Of a DNA stretch of 64,000 nt, positions 36,426-44,587 are shown one piece after another. Positions within the stretch are counted from its first letter, which is position 1, and each line of letters starts with the position of its first letter. The translations under genes were made by a program, and so were the position numbers. The DNA comes from Halosolutus halophilus (GTDB lineage: Archaea > Halobacteriota > Halobacteria > Halobacteriales > Natrialbaceae): positions 4,402,001 through 4,466,000 of the forward strand of contig NZ_CP094974.1 of the NCBI RefSeq assembly GCF_022869805.1, read 5' to 3'. The notes beneath the pieces were generated by a model, which saw only the letters and a program-made list of their open reading frames with translations, was not told the DNA's origin and searched no databases.

Positions 36426-36542
36426 TACTGTCGTCTGTACCGATTTCCGTGGATTCGCCGACACGGTTCGGCGAATTCGTTCGACGGCTTCCAGTCGACA
36501 GTCTGCCCAGTGGGCGCGATCGAATCGGCGCGAAAATCCTCG

Positions 36543-36707
36543 TTATTCGGCGCGGTCGACGTCGACTTGCTCTTTGAGCGTCTCGAGCCCGTCGGCCTCG
36601 GCGAGTTCCTGCAACCGCTCGCGGAAGTGTTCCTCGCAGAGGCCGACTTTGAGCCCTTCGGATTCGGCGGCGAAGGCGGCCTCGCGGTCGCAGTAGTGGC
36701 AGTTCAT
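36543..36707 (-). CDS. Small CxxC protein (DUF6757-like, 54 aa)
   Basis: 54-aa protein MNCHYCDREAAFAAESEGLK then VGLCEEHFRERLQELAEADG and so on to VDVDRAE. The CHYC pair with CEEHF downstream can bind one zinc (C-x2-C...C-x2-H). The remaining 30 residues form a helix. I recall this as a haloarchaeal family (DUF6757). The start at 36707 is chosen because the longer frame includes non-conserved, aromatic-rich residues. It lies 56 bp upstream of the PHP gene stop region, in the intergenic space with the ferredoxin gene on the other strand. Confidence 0.78.
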   Translation of the reverse strand: MNCHYCDREAAFAAESEGLKVGLCEEHFRERLQELAEADGLETLKEQVDVDRAE

Positions 36708-36763
36708 AGGTGGCCATTGGAACCACGATGCATTGAACCCTCCGCAATCGGCCCACAATTCCG

Positions 36764-37576
36764 TCACGGATCTGCCAGTCCGAGCCGTCGATACTCGTCG
36801 GCGGCGAGTCCCGCGAGGCCGAGTTGATCGTCGTGGGCGTCGCTCCCGCCGGTCGCGAGGAGCCCCTCCCGTTCGATCGTCCGCTCGACCGGACGCAGGT
36901 CGACGTCGCGGCCGTAGGGATACTGCAACTCGACGGCGTCGAGGGCCGCTGCACGGGCGAGCGCCCGCTCCGGGTCGTTGTACCGGAGGGGATGGGCCAG
37001 CGACACGATCGAACAGGCGTCGGCGAGAACCCGCCGTCCCCGATCGAACGACGGGATCTCCCGTGGCACGTAACAGGGATCGCCGTCGCCGATGAGGCCG
37101 TCGAAGGCGTCCCGGTAGTCGTACTCGACGTCGGGATGAGCCGCGATCGCGCGAGCCACGTGGGGCCGGCCGAATCCCTCGTGGACCGTCACGCCGAGGT
37201 CGACGCCGAGTCGATCCTCGACGCAGTCGACGATCGCTCGGCCCCGCTCCCGGCGGTTCTCCTGGACGTCCTCGACGAGCGACGCGAGTTCGTCGGTCGG
37301 TTCGACCCCGTACCCCAGCAGATCGACGCGCTGAGTATCGTCACCGTGCCGATCGGTCGCCGCGGTCGCGTCCGCCAGTTCGACACGCAGTTCGATCCCG
37401 TGGACGAGCGTTACCCCCTCGCGTTCGATGGCGGGGTCGTCGAACGGCTGTAACCGGTCGTGGTCGGTGAGAGCGACGACGTCCACGCCGGCGTCCCGGG
37501 CCGCGGCCGGGACCGCTTCGAGTTCGAGTTGCCCGTCGGAGCGCGTCGTGTGGACGTGCAGATCGGCGTACGGCAT
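36764..37576 (-). CDS. PHP-domain phosphoesterase
   Basis: 270-aa PHP metallohydrolase, the second in this window. It begins MPYADLHVHTTRSDGQLELE and shows VVALTDHDRLQPF, the HGIEL motif near residue 62, FGRPHVARAIAAHPD near residue 123, SLAHPL near residue 190 and TGGSDAHDDQ near residue 245. This set is the class that includes the 3',5'-nucleoside bisphosphate phosphatase YciV (TrpH-like), so RNA turnover is a plausible role, inferred only. It is longer than the protein at 11678 by 20 residues and not an obvious close paralog. Confidence 0.88.
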   Translation of the reverse strand: MPYADLHVHTTRSDGQLELEAVPAAARDAGVDVVALTDHDRLQPFDDPAIEREGVTLVHGIELRVELADATAATDRHGDDTQRVDLLGYGVEPTDELASLVEDVQENRRERGRAIVDCVEDRLGVDLGVTVHEGFGRPHVARAIAAHPDVEYDYRDAFDGLIGDGDPCYVPREIPSFDRGRRVLADACSIVSLAHPLRYNDPERALARAAALDAVELQYPYGRDVDLRPVERTIEREGLLATGGSDAHDDQLGLAGLAADEYRRLGLADP

Positions 37577-37835
37577 ACCGTACCCGAGTCACGCCCGTCG
37601 GAAAGACGTTTCTCATACTGTCGTCCGAATCGAGTCACACCGATCGTGCGTGCGGGGCTATCGATACGAGCGACTGGCCGCGCAACGCGACCGCCTGTTA
37701 CCACCGCCGATCGACGCTATCGGGCCCGATCGCCGGACGTCTCGAAGGCCCCTCTAGCAGTATTAGGTATAGGTGGACGCTAGAGAATGTATATGGACAA
37801 TGTTTATAATTATCGTTCACGCAGGTTCGCGTGTA

Positions 37836-38123
37836 ATGCTGCTCAATGGCACTGGCGAAGTCATCGACGACTACGAGTACCCCGCGACCACCGAGGAACT
37901 GATCGCAGAACACGGCGACCGCACCCTCGAACTCCCGAACGGCAGCGAGACGGTCGCCGAGGTACTCGCCCGTCTCGAGTCCGAAACCTTCGAAAATCCG
38001 GAGGACGCCCGCTTCGCCGTCTACTCTGCAGTGAGCGACAAGGCGATCGGTCGCGTCGGCTACAGCGATCGCGATCCGACGCCGGTCGGCAGTCCGTACG
38101 CGCCGGACGCCGTCTCGTTCTAA
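37836..38123 (+). CDS. Haloarchaeal DUF5789 family protein
   Basis: 95-aa acidic protein, MLLNGTGEVIDDYEYPATTE, with ELIAEHGDRTLELPNGSET and the C-terminus DPTPVGSPYAPDAVSF. This matches the haloarchaeal DUF5789 family. ATG at 37836 is supported by TTTATAAT at 37803-37810, 26-33 bp upstream, which implies a leaderless mRNA. No catalytic motif or membrane helix is present. Longer in-frame starts to 37773 run through AT-rich promoter sequence and are rejected. Confidence 0.82.
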   Translation: MLLNGTGEVIDDYEYPATTEELIAEHGDRTLELPNGSETVAEVLARLESETFENPEDARFAVYSAVSDKAIGRVGYSDRDPTPVGSPYAPDAVSF

Positions 38124-38186
38124 GGAACGAACTTTTCACCGTGGACATCGCGACCGGCCTTCGGTTGGTCGCTCAATCCCAGTCAA

Positions 38187-38226
38187 AAAACTTCGATGAA
38201 AAACGCCGGGAGAGCTTGTTCTCCCG
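38187..38226 (-). terminator. Terminator after the DUF5784 gene
   Basis: Downstream of the stop at 38309 on the minus strand, the perfect hairpin CGGGAGA-ACAAGC-TCTCCCG (38226-38207) is followed by TTTTT and, 10 bases later, TTTTTT. This is a strong T-rich terminator for the minus-strand gene. Confidence 0.6.
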
Positions 38227-38308
38227 AATCATCGTTCGGTCCTTCGGAACTCACGAGAAAGCCCGATTGCGAAGCGATCGGTACGCCTGACTCCCGTCTC
38301 GAACTCGG

Positions 38309-39319
38309 TTAGTCCAAAAACTCGATCGCGTCCGTCAGATCGAGCGGGACCGATCCCTTCCGGTAGCCCTCGACGTGGCCGTCCGGGCGAGCGCGGTAGA
38401 CGACCGCCGGCCGGTGGCGGACGTCGGGTTGCTCCCCGCGAACGGCGTTCCATGCGTCGTCACGGAAACTCGAACAGTCGACGAACAGGGTCGCGCCGCC
38501 GCCGTGTTCGGCGAGTTGGCCGTTGGTCTTGGTCTCGGCGGTGTCGCGGACGGCGGCGACGGGGCCGGACGCGGCGCGGTTCTTCGGGGGCTGCGGACGG
38601 GTGACCTCGACGAGGACGTTGGTTTCGGCGTCTCTGGCGCGGAAATCCAGCGAGTGACCCGTCGTCACCTCGATCTCGGGGACGACGTCGTAGCCGGCGT
38701 CGACGAGGATCTTCGCGGCAATGAACTCGGCCATCGCGGCGCTCATCCGGACCCGATCGACGTGGTCGCTGGTGCCGAGCTTTCCTGACATGACGTGTCG
38801 GTACTCGTCCAGCGCGCCCGTCTCGAGGAAGTCCTCGAAGAAGCGCGTCGTCTCGCGACGGCCGGCGTCGGGGAAGCCGGCGGCGTGTTCGCGGAAGAAC
38901 GCCCGCGTCGATTCGCGGCCGTCCTTGGACATGAAGACGGGGAGGAAGAACCACGAGATGTGCGGATAGTCCGCGAGCCACGGGTCCTCCTCGTGGAGCG
39001 TCGAGAGCAGTTCCCGCTGTGTCCACCGCGCGACGTGGTAGGGAACCTCGCGCCAGTCGAACTTTTCGGTGCGCCACAGCGACGACGGCGTCTCGGTGTT
39101 GCCCATCCAGTAGGCGCCGTCCTCGTCGTTGTGCGCGAAGAGTGCGACGTCGCCGTTTTGCATCTCGAAGCGGTGTGTCGTCCAGTCGGCACCGATCTCG
39201 TGTCGCGGCGCGACGGCGGTGGCCCCGATATTCGATCGGAGCGGCTGGAGAATGTCGTGTCGAACGCGTTGCTCGCTCCACGTCTCGGGCGAGTATCGAA
39301 AGCGAAGGGGCCGTGCCAC
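38309..39319 (-). CDS. DUF5784 family protein with PD-(D/E)xK-like nuclease motif
   Basis: 336-aa soluble protein. It begins MARPLRFRYSPETWSEQRVR, a pattern of the haloarchaeal DUF5784 family. Residues about 215-265 carry a likely restriction-endonuclease-like core: AGYDVVPEIEVTTGHSLDFRA with a conserved glutamate and aspartate, followed 11 residues later by VLVEVTRPQPP (E-x-T in place of E-x-K). A following strand reads GATLFVDCSSFRDD. The order E...D-x(10-11)-E-x-T on consecutive strands is the PD-(D/E)xK signature; assignment is inference. No neighbouring methyltransferase or helicase is present, so it is not an obvious restriction enzyme. Confidence 0.82.
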   Translation of the reverse strand: MARPLRFRYSPETWSEQRVRHDILQPLRSNIGATAVAPRHEIGADWTTHRFEMQNGDVALFAHNDEDGAYWMGNTETPSSLWRTEKFDWREVPYHVARWTQRELLSTLHEEDPWLADYPHISWFFLPVFMSKDGRESTRAFFREHAAGFPDAGRRETTRFFEDFLETGALDEYRHVMSGKLGTSDHVDRVRMSAAMAEFIAAKILVDAGYDVVPEIEVTTGHSLDFRARDAETNVLVEVTRPQPPKNRAASGPVAAVRDTAETKTNGQLAEHGGGATLFVDCSSFRDDAWNAVRGEQPDVRHRPAVVYRARPDGHVEGYRKGSVPLDLTDAIEFLD

Positions 39320-39420
39320 ACCCTCCCTACGGCTCCGGGGTGCATACGTTTTACGCGCTGGCTTGGTGTTAACGACCGTTACATTGATGTACGCCAGCTA
39401 CCAACATGAGTATACTTACC

Positions 39421-39594
39421 ATGTCAATGGGTGCCTATGACGAGGACGAGCACGAGCGCCGCGAACAGCAAGCCTCGAAGGTCGACGCCGATTTCGACGA
39501 CGAGCGGACGATCTATCACGGCGAGGTCGAGTACGACTCCGGCGACTCGGCCGAAGCACTGCTGAACAAGTTCGAGGAAATCAAGTCGAACTAG
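39421..39594 (+). CDS. Haloarchaeal DUF5786 family protein
   Basis: 57-aa acidic protein, MSMGAYDEDEHERREQQASK, then a DFDDERT segment and the end FEEIKSN. The sequence matches DUF5786, a nearly invariant short haloarchaeal protein. I used ATG 39421, which gives the family start MSMGAYDEDE; an in-frame ATG at 39406 adds MSILT. No domain is known. It is divergent from the DUF5784 gene and its stop overlaps the stop of the next gene on the other strand. Confidence 0.82.
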   Translation: MSMGAYDEDEHERREQQASKVDADFDDERTIYHGEVEYDSGDSAEALLNKFEEIKSN

Positions 39595-40331
39595 TGCCGG
39601 TCGCCTCCTGCGACTTCCTCTTCTCGGGTTCGTGATCCACGCTGGAGTCGTCCGGAGAGCGTCGCGACCGTCGCGACCGCGATCACGTGGCCGACGAGCA
39701 CCCCGAACAGGAGCGGATGGCCGAGTACGAACGGGACCAACAGCAGTTGTCCGCCGGCGAAGGCCACGTTGATCCCGTCGGCACGCGCGTAGCGACGGCT
39801 CGTTTCCGGGTCGAACTCGTAGGTGAGCGACCGCCAGAGGCCGGCGACGCTCGCCCACCAGCACGTTCCGATCCGGTAGACCACGTCCCAGCAGACGAGC
39901 AGCGCCAGCGCGACCGCCGGCGCTGGCGGGTCGGGTCCGAGCCACGCGACCAGCAATGACTGGTCGGTCGTCCGCGGATCGGTGACGAACAGGTACGTAA
40001 CCAGTAGGACGAACGCGATCACGCCGAGCACGACCTCGACGCTCGAACCGAACAGGGCCCGCCGGTAGCCGTCCGGCATCGGGAGCCCTCGAACGGTACG
40101 GCTGAACCGGAGCATGAGCCAGCTTCCACCCGTCGCGACGATCACGGCGACCGTCCCCGGCACCACTGCCTCCCAGAGGCCGTAGCCGGCCGCGACCGCG
40201 AGGACCGCCAGTTCGAACGCGCAGAACTGGACGACGATCGCGGCCCGATCGGAGAGATCGAGACCCGGCAGTGCGCCGACGAGGCTCTCGTAGACCCACG
40301 TCTCGCCGTACTCCGGTGACCGGGCCGTCAC
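39591..40331 (-). CDS. Haloarchaeal polytopic membrane protein
   Basis: 246-aa membrane protein with five to six helices (VQFCAFELAVLAVAAGYGLW, VVLGVIAFVLLVTYLFV, AVALALLVCWDVVYRIGTCW, and two near the end). The stretch WASVAGLWRSLTYEFDPET is typical of a haloarchaeal family without known function. I chose GTG at 40331, giving VTARSPEYGETWVYESL; longer in-frame starts to 40760 run antisense through the epimerase gene. The GTG overlaps the TGA of the upstream gene (GTGA), so the two are translationally coupled. Confidence 0.75.
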   Translation of the reverse strand: MTARSPEYGETWVYESLVGALPGLDLSDRAAIVVQFCAFELAVLAVAAGYGLWEAVVPGTVAVIVATGGSWLMLRFSRTVRGLPMPDGYRRALFGSSVEVVLGVIAFVLLVTYLFVTDPRTTDQSLLVAWLGPDPPAPAVALALLVCWDVVYRIGTCWWASVAGLWRSLTYEFDPETSRRYARADGINVAFAGGQLLLVPFVLGHPLLFGVLVGHVIAVATVATLSGRLQRGSRTREEEVAGGDRH

Positions 40332-41269
40332 TCGGTGCCTCGCGTCGCTACTCGCTTCCGATCGACTCCCTCCTCTCCCGTCTCTGCCCCGATCGCGTCG
40401 CGGACGGCGGTCTCGAACGGCGTCAACTCGAGGTCGACGAGTCGCTGGAACCGATCGTCGGTCACCACGACGGGGTTCCGAACGCCTTCGATCAGCGGAT
40501 GGGCCAGGTCCGCCGGCACGTCGGTGACGAGGTCGACCCAGTACGCCGACAGCCGCGGGCTCAGGACCGGAACGGGAACGATGACCGGTTCGCGACCGGT
40601 CGCCACGTCGGCGGTCTGCGTCAAGAGGTCTCGATACGTGAGCGCCTCCGGGCCGCCGATTTCGTAGACCTCGCCGGCCGTTTCCGGCAGGTCGAGGACC
40701 GCGAGCAGGTACGCGATCACGTCGTCGATCGCGATCGGCTGGCAGGCGACGCGGACCCACTGGGGCGTCACCATGACCGGCAGCCGGGTCGCGAGCTGGA
40801 AGATCATCCTGAAGCTCGCGCTCCCGGCCCCGACGATGATGGCCGCACGAAGGACGGTCACGTCGGCCGTTCCGTCGGCGAGGGTCGACTCGACCGCACG
40901 ACGCGAGGCGAGGTGGGGCGACAGGTCGTCGCCGTCGTCACCGAGGCCGCTGAGATAGACGATCCGATCGACGCCGGCGGCACTCGCCGCGCGTTCGAAA
41001 TTCCGTGCCGCTCTCCGATCCCGATCGACGAAATCGCCGCGGTCGTCCATGGCGTGGATCAGGTAGTACGCGACGTCGACCCCGTCGAGACTCGGCTCGA
41101 AGCTGCCCGGTTCGAGCACGTCGCCCTCGACGACGGTCACGCCGGGGGCCGGGTCGTACGTGCTGGCGTCCCGGACCAGGACGGTAACGTCGTGATCGGT
41201 GGTTTCCCGAAGGGCAGCGACGAGCCGTCGGCCGACGAACCCGCTGGCCCCGGTCACCAGAACGTGCAT
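40328..41269 (-). CDS. NAD(P)-binding epimerase-like protein (NDUFA9/NmrA type)
   Basis: 313-aa atypical short-chain dehydrogenase. It begins MHVLVTGASGFVGRRLVAAL with the GxxGxxG dinucleotide loop at residues 7-13, then VTVVEGDVLEPGSFEPSL and VDRIVYLSGLGD. The catalytic Tyr-Lys pair of classical SDRs is absent, as in the NDUFA9/NmrA-like subfamily. The second half includes VYEIGGPEALTYRDLL, also typical. Related haloarchaeal genes are annotated as NAD-dependent epimerases or complex I NDUFA9-like proteins; activity unknown. Its stop overlaps the start of the membrane protein gene. Confidence 0.87.
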   Translation of the reverse strand: MHVLVTGASGFVGRRLVAALRETTDHDVTVLVRDASTYDPAPGVTVVEGDVLEPGSFEPSLDGVDVAYYLIHAMDDRGDFVDRDRRAARNFERAASAAGVDRIVYLSGLGDDGDDLSPHLASRRAVESTLADGTADVTVLRAAIIVGAGSASFRMIFQLATRLPVMVTPQWVRVACQPIAIDDVIAYLLAVLDLPETAGEVYEIGGPEALTYRDLLTQTADVATGREPVIVPVPVLSPRLSAYWVDLVTDVPADLAHPLIEGVRNPVVVTDDRFQRLVDLELTPFETAVRDAIGAETGEEGVDRKRVATRGTE

Positions 41270-41350
41270 GGGTCCCGTAGGCGGGATGCGGGCTTAAGAC
41301 TCGTGCCGCGACGGTTCGGTATCCGTCTCGATCGTCGTCTTCCGGGGGGG

Positions 41351-42343
41351 TCAGTCGACGGCGTCCCAGCCCGGCGTCTCCGGTGCGCCTCGCGCGTCTT
41401 CGATCGTCTTCGCGATGGCCGATCGCGGGACCGTCCCGTCCGCTCGCCGGCGACGCTCGGTCCACTCGCGGATGGCGGGGCCGATCCAGTCCCCGTCGGA
41501 CCCGGTCTCTTCGATCGCGCCTCCGTCGGCCCTGCCCTCCTCGGGGTCGTCCGCACTGTTCGTTGCGAGTGCTCGCGCTTTCGCGCGGTCGTAGTGGTGC
41601 TCGGACACGGCGAGCGTGCCCGGACTGGAGGCCGCGGCGACGGCGACGAGTTCCGCGCGGTCCGCCGCCGTGAGGTCGCCGCTCGCAGCCCTGTCGACGA
41701 TTCCCTCGAGCCGTTCCGGCTCGGGGTGACAGAAGAGCTTCGCCCCGACCGCCTGCGACCCGAGCAGCAGGCCGTCGGGTTCGTCGTGGCTGTCGTCGAC
41801 CAGCCGATCGCCGCCGAAGGCCGCCTCGACGCGCTCGCACTCGGTCTCCTGGTCCAGCGCGAGGTTGTGCTCGGGATAGGCCCCGCACTCCCCGGGAAAG
41901 AGATCGCCGTCGTCGTGGATCCGACACTGGAGCGTCGTGGGGTCGAGGAAGACGCAGGCCGGCAGCCACGTCTCCTCGTCTCGCCCGAACGGGGCGACCG
42001 GCTTCGGCGGTTTCCGGAGGCCGACGAAGAACGCCGGCCGGCCCGCGACGGCGGCGACCGTGTGCCCGTCGATCTCGACGCCCTCGCTCTCGTCGGCGGC
42101 GTGCCAGAACCGGGGCGTCGCGGCCGCGGCCATCCCGCGCTCGAGGAACGTTCGCACCTCGTCGCGGGTCAGCGGGACGAAGGTCGGGTCGTCGTCGAGG
42201 GGCTCCCTGCGGGGCCCACCCGAACCCGATTTTCGGGGGCCGCGACGGTCGTGCTGGCTCCCGCTCCCGTCGTGGTCGTCGGAGTCGAGCAGCGATCGCC
42301 AGTCCAGACAACAGCCGGCACAGCCCTCACAGTGCACCTCCAT
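41351..42343 (-). CDS. YkgJ-type Fe-S/Zn cysteine-cluster protein
   Basis: 330-aa protein with the YkgJ cysteine cluster. It begins MEVHCEGCAGCCLDWRSLLD, the C-x2-C-x2-CC motif, and adds CVFLDPTTLQCRIHDDGDLFPGE with a further conserved pair (C...C-x-IH) and ECGAYPEHN. The ligands suit a metal or Fe-S cluster. A linker at 30-50 and the C-terminal 100 residues are hydrophilic. The start at 42343 is chosen because the upstream frame to 42610 is antisense to the next gene. Haloarchaea have several such proteins; none has an assigned function. Confidence 0.83.
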   Translation of the reverse strand: MEVHCEGCAGCCLDWRSLLDSDDHDGSGSQHDRRGPRKSGSGGPRREPLDDDPTFVPLTRDEVRTFLERGMAAAATPRFWHAADESEGVEIDGHTVAAVAGRPAFFVGLRKPPKPVAPFGRDEETWLPACVFLDPTTLQCRIHDDGDLFPGECGAYPEHNLALDQETECERVEAAFGGDRLVDDSHDEPDGLLLGSQAVGAKLFCHPEPERLEGIVDRAASGDLTAADRAELVAVAAASSPGTLAVSEHHYDRAKARALATNSADDPEEGRADGGAIEETGSDGDWIGPAIREWTERRRRADGTVPRSAIAKTIEDARGAPETPGWDAVD

Positions 42344-42433
42344 GCGCGGCGGTACCACGGCGTCGCCTATAACCACTCGGTCGGGCCGTGCGGGTGGGGA
42401 ACGACTTTCAGCGTTCGGGATCGATTTGATCGT

Positions 42434-42673
42434 ATGGGACGGGACTCCTGTGACGGCTGTGGTCGAACGGTCACGGCCGCCGGTAGCACGGCCAACCTCT
42501 GGACGTTCGGCGAGGGGGACGGCAGCGAGGGGACGGCGATGACGCTGGAATTCGAGGACGGAACGGAACACCTGCTCTGTTATCCCTGTATCGAGGTATT
42601 GCCCGACCATCCGACGGCGGCCGACGTCGAGAAGCTAGCGCAAGTCGACGCGGAGACGTCGCGATTGCGGTAA
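42434..42673 (+). CDS. Small zinc-ribbon protein (79 aa)
   Basis: 79-aa protein, MGRDSCDGCGRTVTAAGSTA, with FEDGTEHLLCYPCIEVLPDH in the middle. CDGC and CYPC are the two halves of a zinc ribbon, linked by about 42 residues including the beta segment NLWTFGEGD. The C-terminal helix (DVEKLAQVDAETSRL) is acidic. It is divergent from the YkgJ-type gene with 90 bp between them. A haloarchaeal DUF (possibly DUF7561); function unknown. Confidence 0.78.
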   Translation: MGRDSCDGCGRTVTAAGSTANLWTFGEGDGSEGTAMTLEFEDGTEHLLCYPCIEVLPDHPTAADVEKLAQVDAETSRLR

Positions 42674-42807
42674 AGAACGGGGAGCGCCGCGAGCGGGTGA
42701 GCGAACCGCCGCGGCGAATGTAACCCAACCGGAACCTGGACTGTACCTGAACTACGATCGCGCCGTCAGCACGTCGCAATCGCCCGACTCCGAATCACGA
42801 TCGCATC

Positions 42808-42833
42808 GCAACTGCACCGCAACTGCACCGCAA
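42808..42833 (+). repeat. 11-bp tandem repeat next to the tRNA-like element
   Basis: GCAACTGCACC is repeated twice in tandem (42808-42829) with a partial third GCAA. It lies immediately after the 3' end of the tRNA-like element. Role unknown. Confidence 0.6.
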
Positions 42834-42925
42834 GCGGAAGGGGTGGGATTCGAACGCCACGAGGCACGATGGCCGCCGCGGGGCCAGAGGCACCGCGGTG
42901 CTCTTCCGCTGAGCGACCCTTCCGC
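42834..42925 (-). tRNA. tRNA-like element with an abnormal anticodon arm
   Basis: On the minus strand the ends pair perfectly over nine bases, GCGGAAGGG with CCCTTCCGC. A canonical D-arm follows (GCTC-AGCGGAA-GAGC, with A14, GG and A21 positions) and a T-loop G-TTCGAAT-C. Three things are wrong for a normal tRNA. The T-stem GTGG/CCAC has an unpaired C before the closing G-C. The anticodon arm is an extended CCGCGG/CCGCGG helix with an 11-nt loop. About 15 nt separate it from the T-arm. The best-fitting anticodon, UCU (Arg), has C instead of U at position 33. It may be a decayed tRNA, a tRNA with a small unusual intron or a long variable arm, or a tRNA-like RNA. Confidence 0.5.
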
Positions 42926-43035
42926 ACGTGGGTTCGATGGCCGAGTTCGTATTCGTAATCCGTCGGCTACCGGCCGGTAACGGCCGCCTACGGACGAACG
43001 TCACCGTCAGGAAGCGCACGCCAACGGAACGTCGA

Positions 43036-43749
43036 TCACGCGGACGAGCCCGGATCGGGCGACTCGACCTGCGTCGCTCGCGCCGCGGTCGCCTTGAACG
43101 AGGCGACGACGTCCCGGCCCGGCTCGAGCGCGAGCCGATCGAGGCTCGCCCGCGTGATGAGCGCCTGCAGTTCGGCGTCGGCGTCCAGAGCGAGGGTCAC
43201 TCTGACGATCGCGTCGCCCTCCTCGATGCCGGCGACGGTGCCCGTGAACCGGTTCCGGAGGCTGGTTCGATCCGAGTCGGGTGCCTCCCCGGGATCGGTC
43301 AGCACGACCGCGTCGGATCGAACGTTGACCTGGACCGCGGTCGCGTCCGGCGGAACGAGTGCCAGAATCGAGCCGATCGGTGTGTCGACGGTCGCCAGTT
43401 CTCCCGTCCGGTCCCGAACGGTTCCCGTAAAGACGGATTCCGTCACCTGTGCGACGCCGCCGAGTTCGGCGTCGTGTCGATCGAATCGCTGCCGGAGCGA
43501 CCGCGCCGTCGGGGTCAGTTCGGTTCCACCGCCGTCGCTCCCGCCCCGGCGACGCTCGGTGATCGGACCGACGGCGTCTTCGATCTCGACGATCCGGTTC
43601 TGCAGTCGTGCGTACGATCGTCCCAGTTCGTCGGCTGCCCGGTGCATCGAGCCGTACTGGTCGATCGCGTCGAGCATCTCCATGTCCCGTCGATCGATCG
43701 TGACGTCGTCGACGGCCAGTTTCGTGGTGTACTCCTTTTCGATCGTCAT
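43036..43749 (-). CDS. HTH-TOBE molybdate/tungstate-responsive regulator (ModE-like)
   Basis: 237-aa regulator. Residues about 10-100 form a LysR/ModE-type winged helix (MEMLDAIDQYGSMHRAADEL, then SYARLQNRIVEIEDAVGP). The region 100-235 has two TOBE-type beta modules (VFTGTVRDRTGELATVDTP and FTGTVAGIEEGDAIVRVTLA), the fold that binds molybdate or tungstate in ModE and Mop proteins. It lies 70 bp downstream of the tup ABC operon on the same strand and probably represses it when oxyanion is plentiful. Which of Mo or W it senses is unknown. Confidence 0.85.
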   Translation of the reverse strand: MTIEKEYTTKLAVDDVTIDRRDMEMLDAIDQYGSMHRAADELGRSYARLQNRIVEIEDAVGPITERRRGGSDGGGTELTPTARSLRQRFDRHDAELGGVAQVTESVFTGTVRDRTGELATVDTPIGSILALVPPDATAVQVNVRSDAVVLTDPGEAPDSDRTSLRNRFTGTVAGIEEGDAIVRVTLALDADAELQALITRASLDRLALEPGRDVVASFKATAARATQVESPDPGSSA

Positions 43750-43819
43750 TGGTCTTTCGTCGGTCTCGTGTCGCGTTCCGTGCGCACCGTCGGGTGGCGA
43801 CGGTCCCCGTCCTCGGTGC

Positions 43820-44587
43820 TCAGTATATCAGTTCTCCCTCGATAAATTTCCGGGTGCGATCGTCGCTCGGGTTCTCGAACACCCGATCGGCGGGGCCGAC
43901 CTCGAGAATCCGGTTCCCGAGGAGGACGGCGACCCGATCCGCGATTCGCTCGGCCTGGTTCATGTCGTGGGTCGCGACGACGACGCCGATCCCGCGGTCG
44001 CGCGCCTTGCGAACGGCGTCCTCGATGACCGACGTGTTTCGCGGATCCAGGTCGGACGTCGGTTCGTCGAGCAGGAGCAGGTCGGGATCGTACGCGAGCG
44101 CACGGGCGAACGCGACCCGCTGGGCCTCGCCGCCGGAGAGCGACGTCGCGTCCTGGTCGGCGTACTCGCGTAACCCGACGACGTCGAGCGCGTCGAGCGC
44201 GTCGCCGGTTCCGTTGGCCCGGCCGACGATACTCGCGAGTTCGTGACGAACCCGATCGGGCCACGACTGGCGAACCCGGATGCCGTACGCGGCGTTCCGG
44301 CGGACGCTCGTGTCGAAGAGGCTCGCGTCCTGGAAGACCATCCCGATCCGCCGCCGGTACTCGAGGCGTCGCTGTTCGGACACCCGCCAGACGTCGACGC
44401 CGTCGAACTCGATCGACCCGCGATCCGGGGGGTCGAAGAGTGCGAGCAATCGGAGCAGGGTGGACTTCCCGACGCCCGAGGGGCCGATGATCGCGACGAC
44501 CTCGCCGGGAGTGACCGACAGGGAAACGCCCTCGAAGACGGGGTCGGTGCCGTAGCCGTGGTGCACGTCCGTCGCGTCGAGCGTCAT
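43820..44587 (-). CDS. tupC: Tungstate-type ABC transporter ATP-binding protein
   Basis: 255-aa ATPase of an oxyanion importer. Walker A is [19 protein letters not shown] at residues about 32-50, the Q-loop [11 protein letters not shown] at about 84-94, the signature [19 protein letters not shown] at about 140-158, and Walker [19 protein letters not shown]. The His switch is in [15 protein letters not shown]. Its ATG overlaps the permease stop by four bases. Assignment to tungstate rather than phosphate rests on the binding protein encoded in the same operon. Confidence 0.9.
   Translation of the reverse strand: MTLDATDVHHGYGTDPVFEGVSLSVTPGEVVAIIGPSGVGKSTLLRLLALFDPPDRGSIEFDGVDVWRVSEQRRLEYRRRIGMVFQDASLFDTSVRRNAAYGIRVRQSWPDRVRHELASIVGRANGTGDALDALDVVGLREYADQDATSLSGGEAQRVAFARALAYDPDLLLLDEPTSDLDPRNTSVIEDAVRKARDRGIGVVVATHDMNQAERIADRVAVLLGNRILEVGPADRVFENPSDDRTRKFIEGELIY

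Noticed and set aside
42834-42925. Selenocysteine tRNA
   Set aside because: Although the end helices give 9+4 pairing, there is no UCA anticodon, the D-arm is of the ordinary 4-bp type, and no selB or selD gene is in the window.
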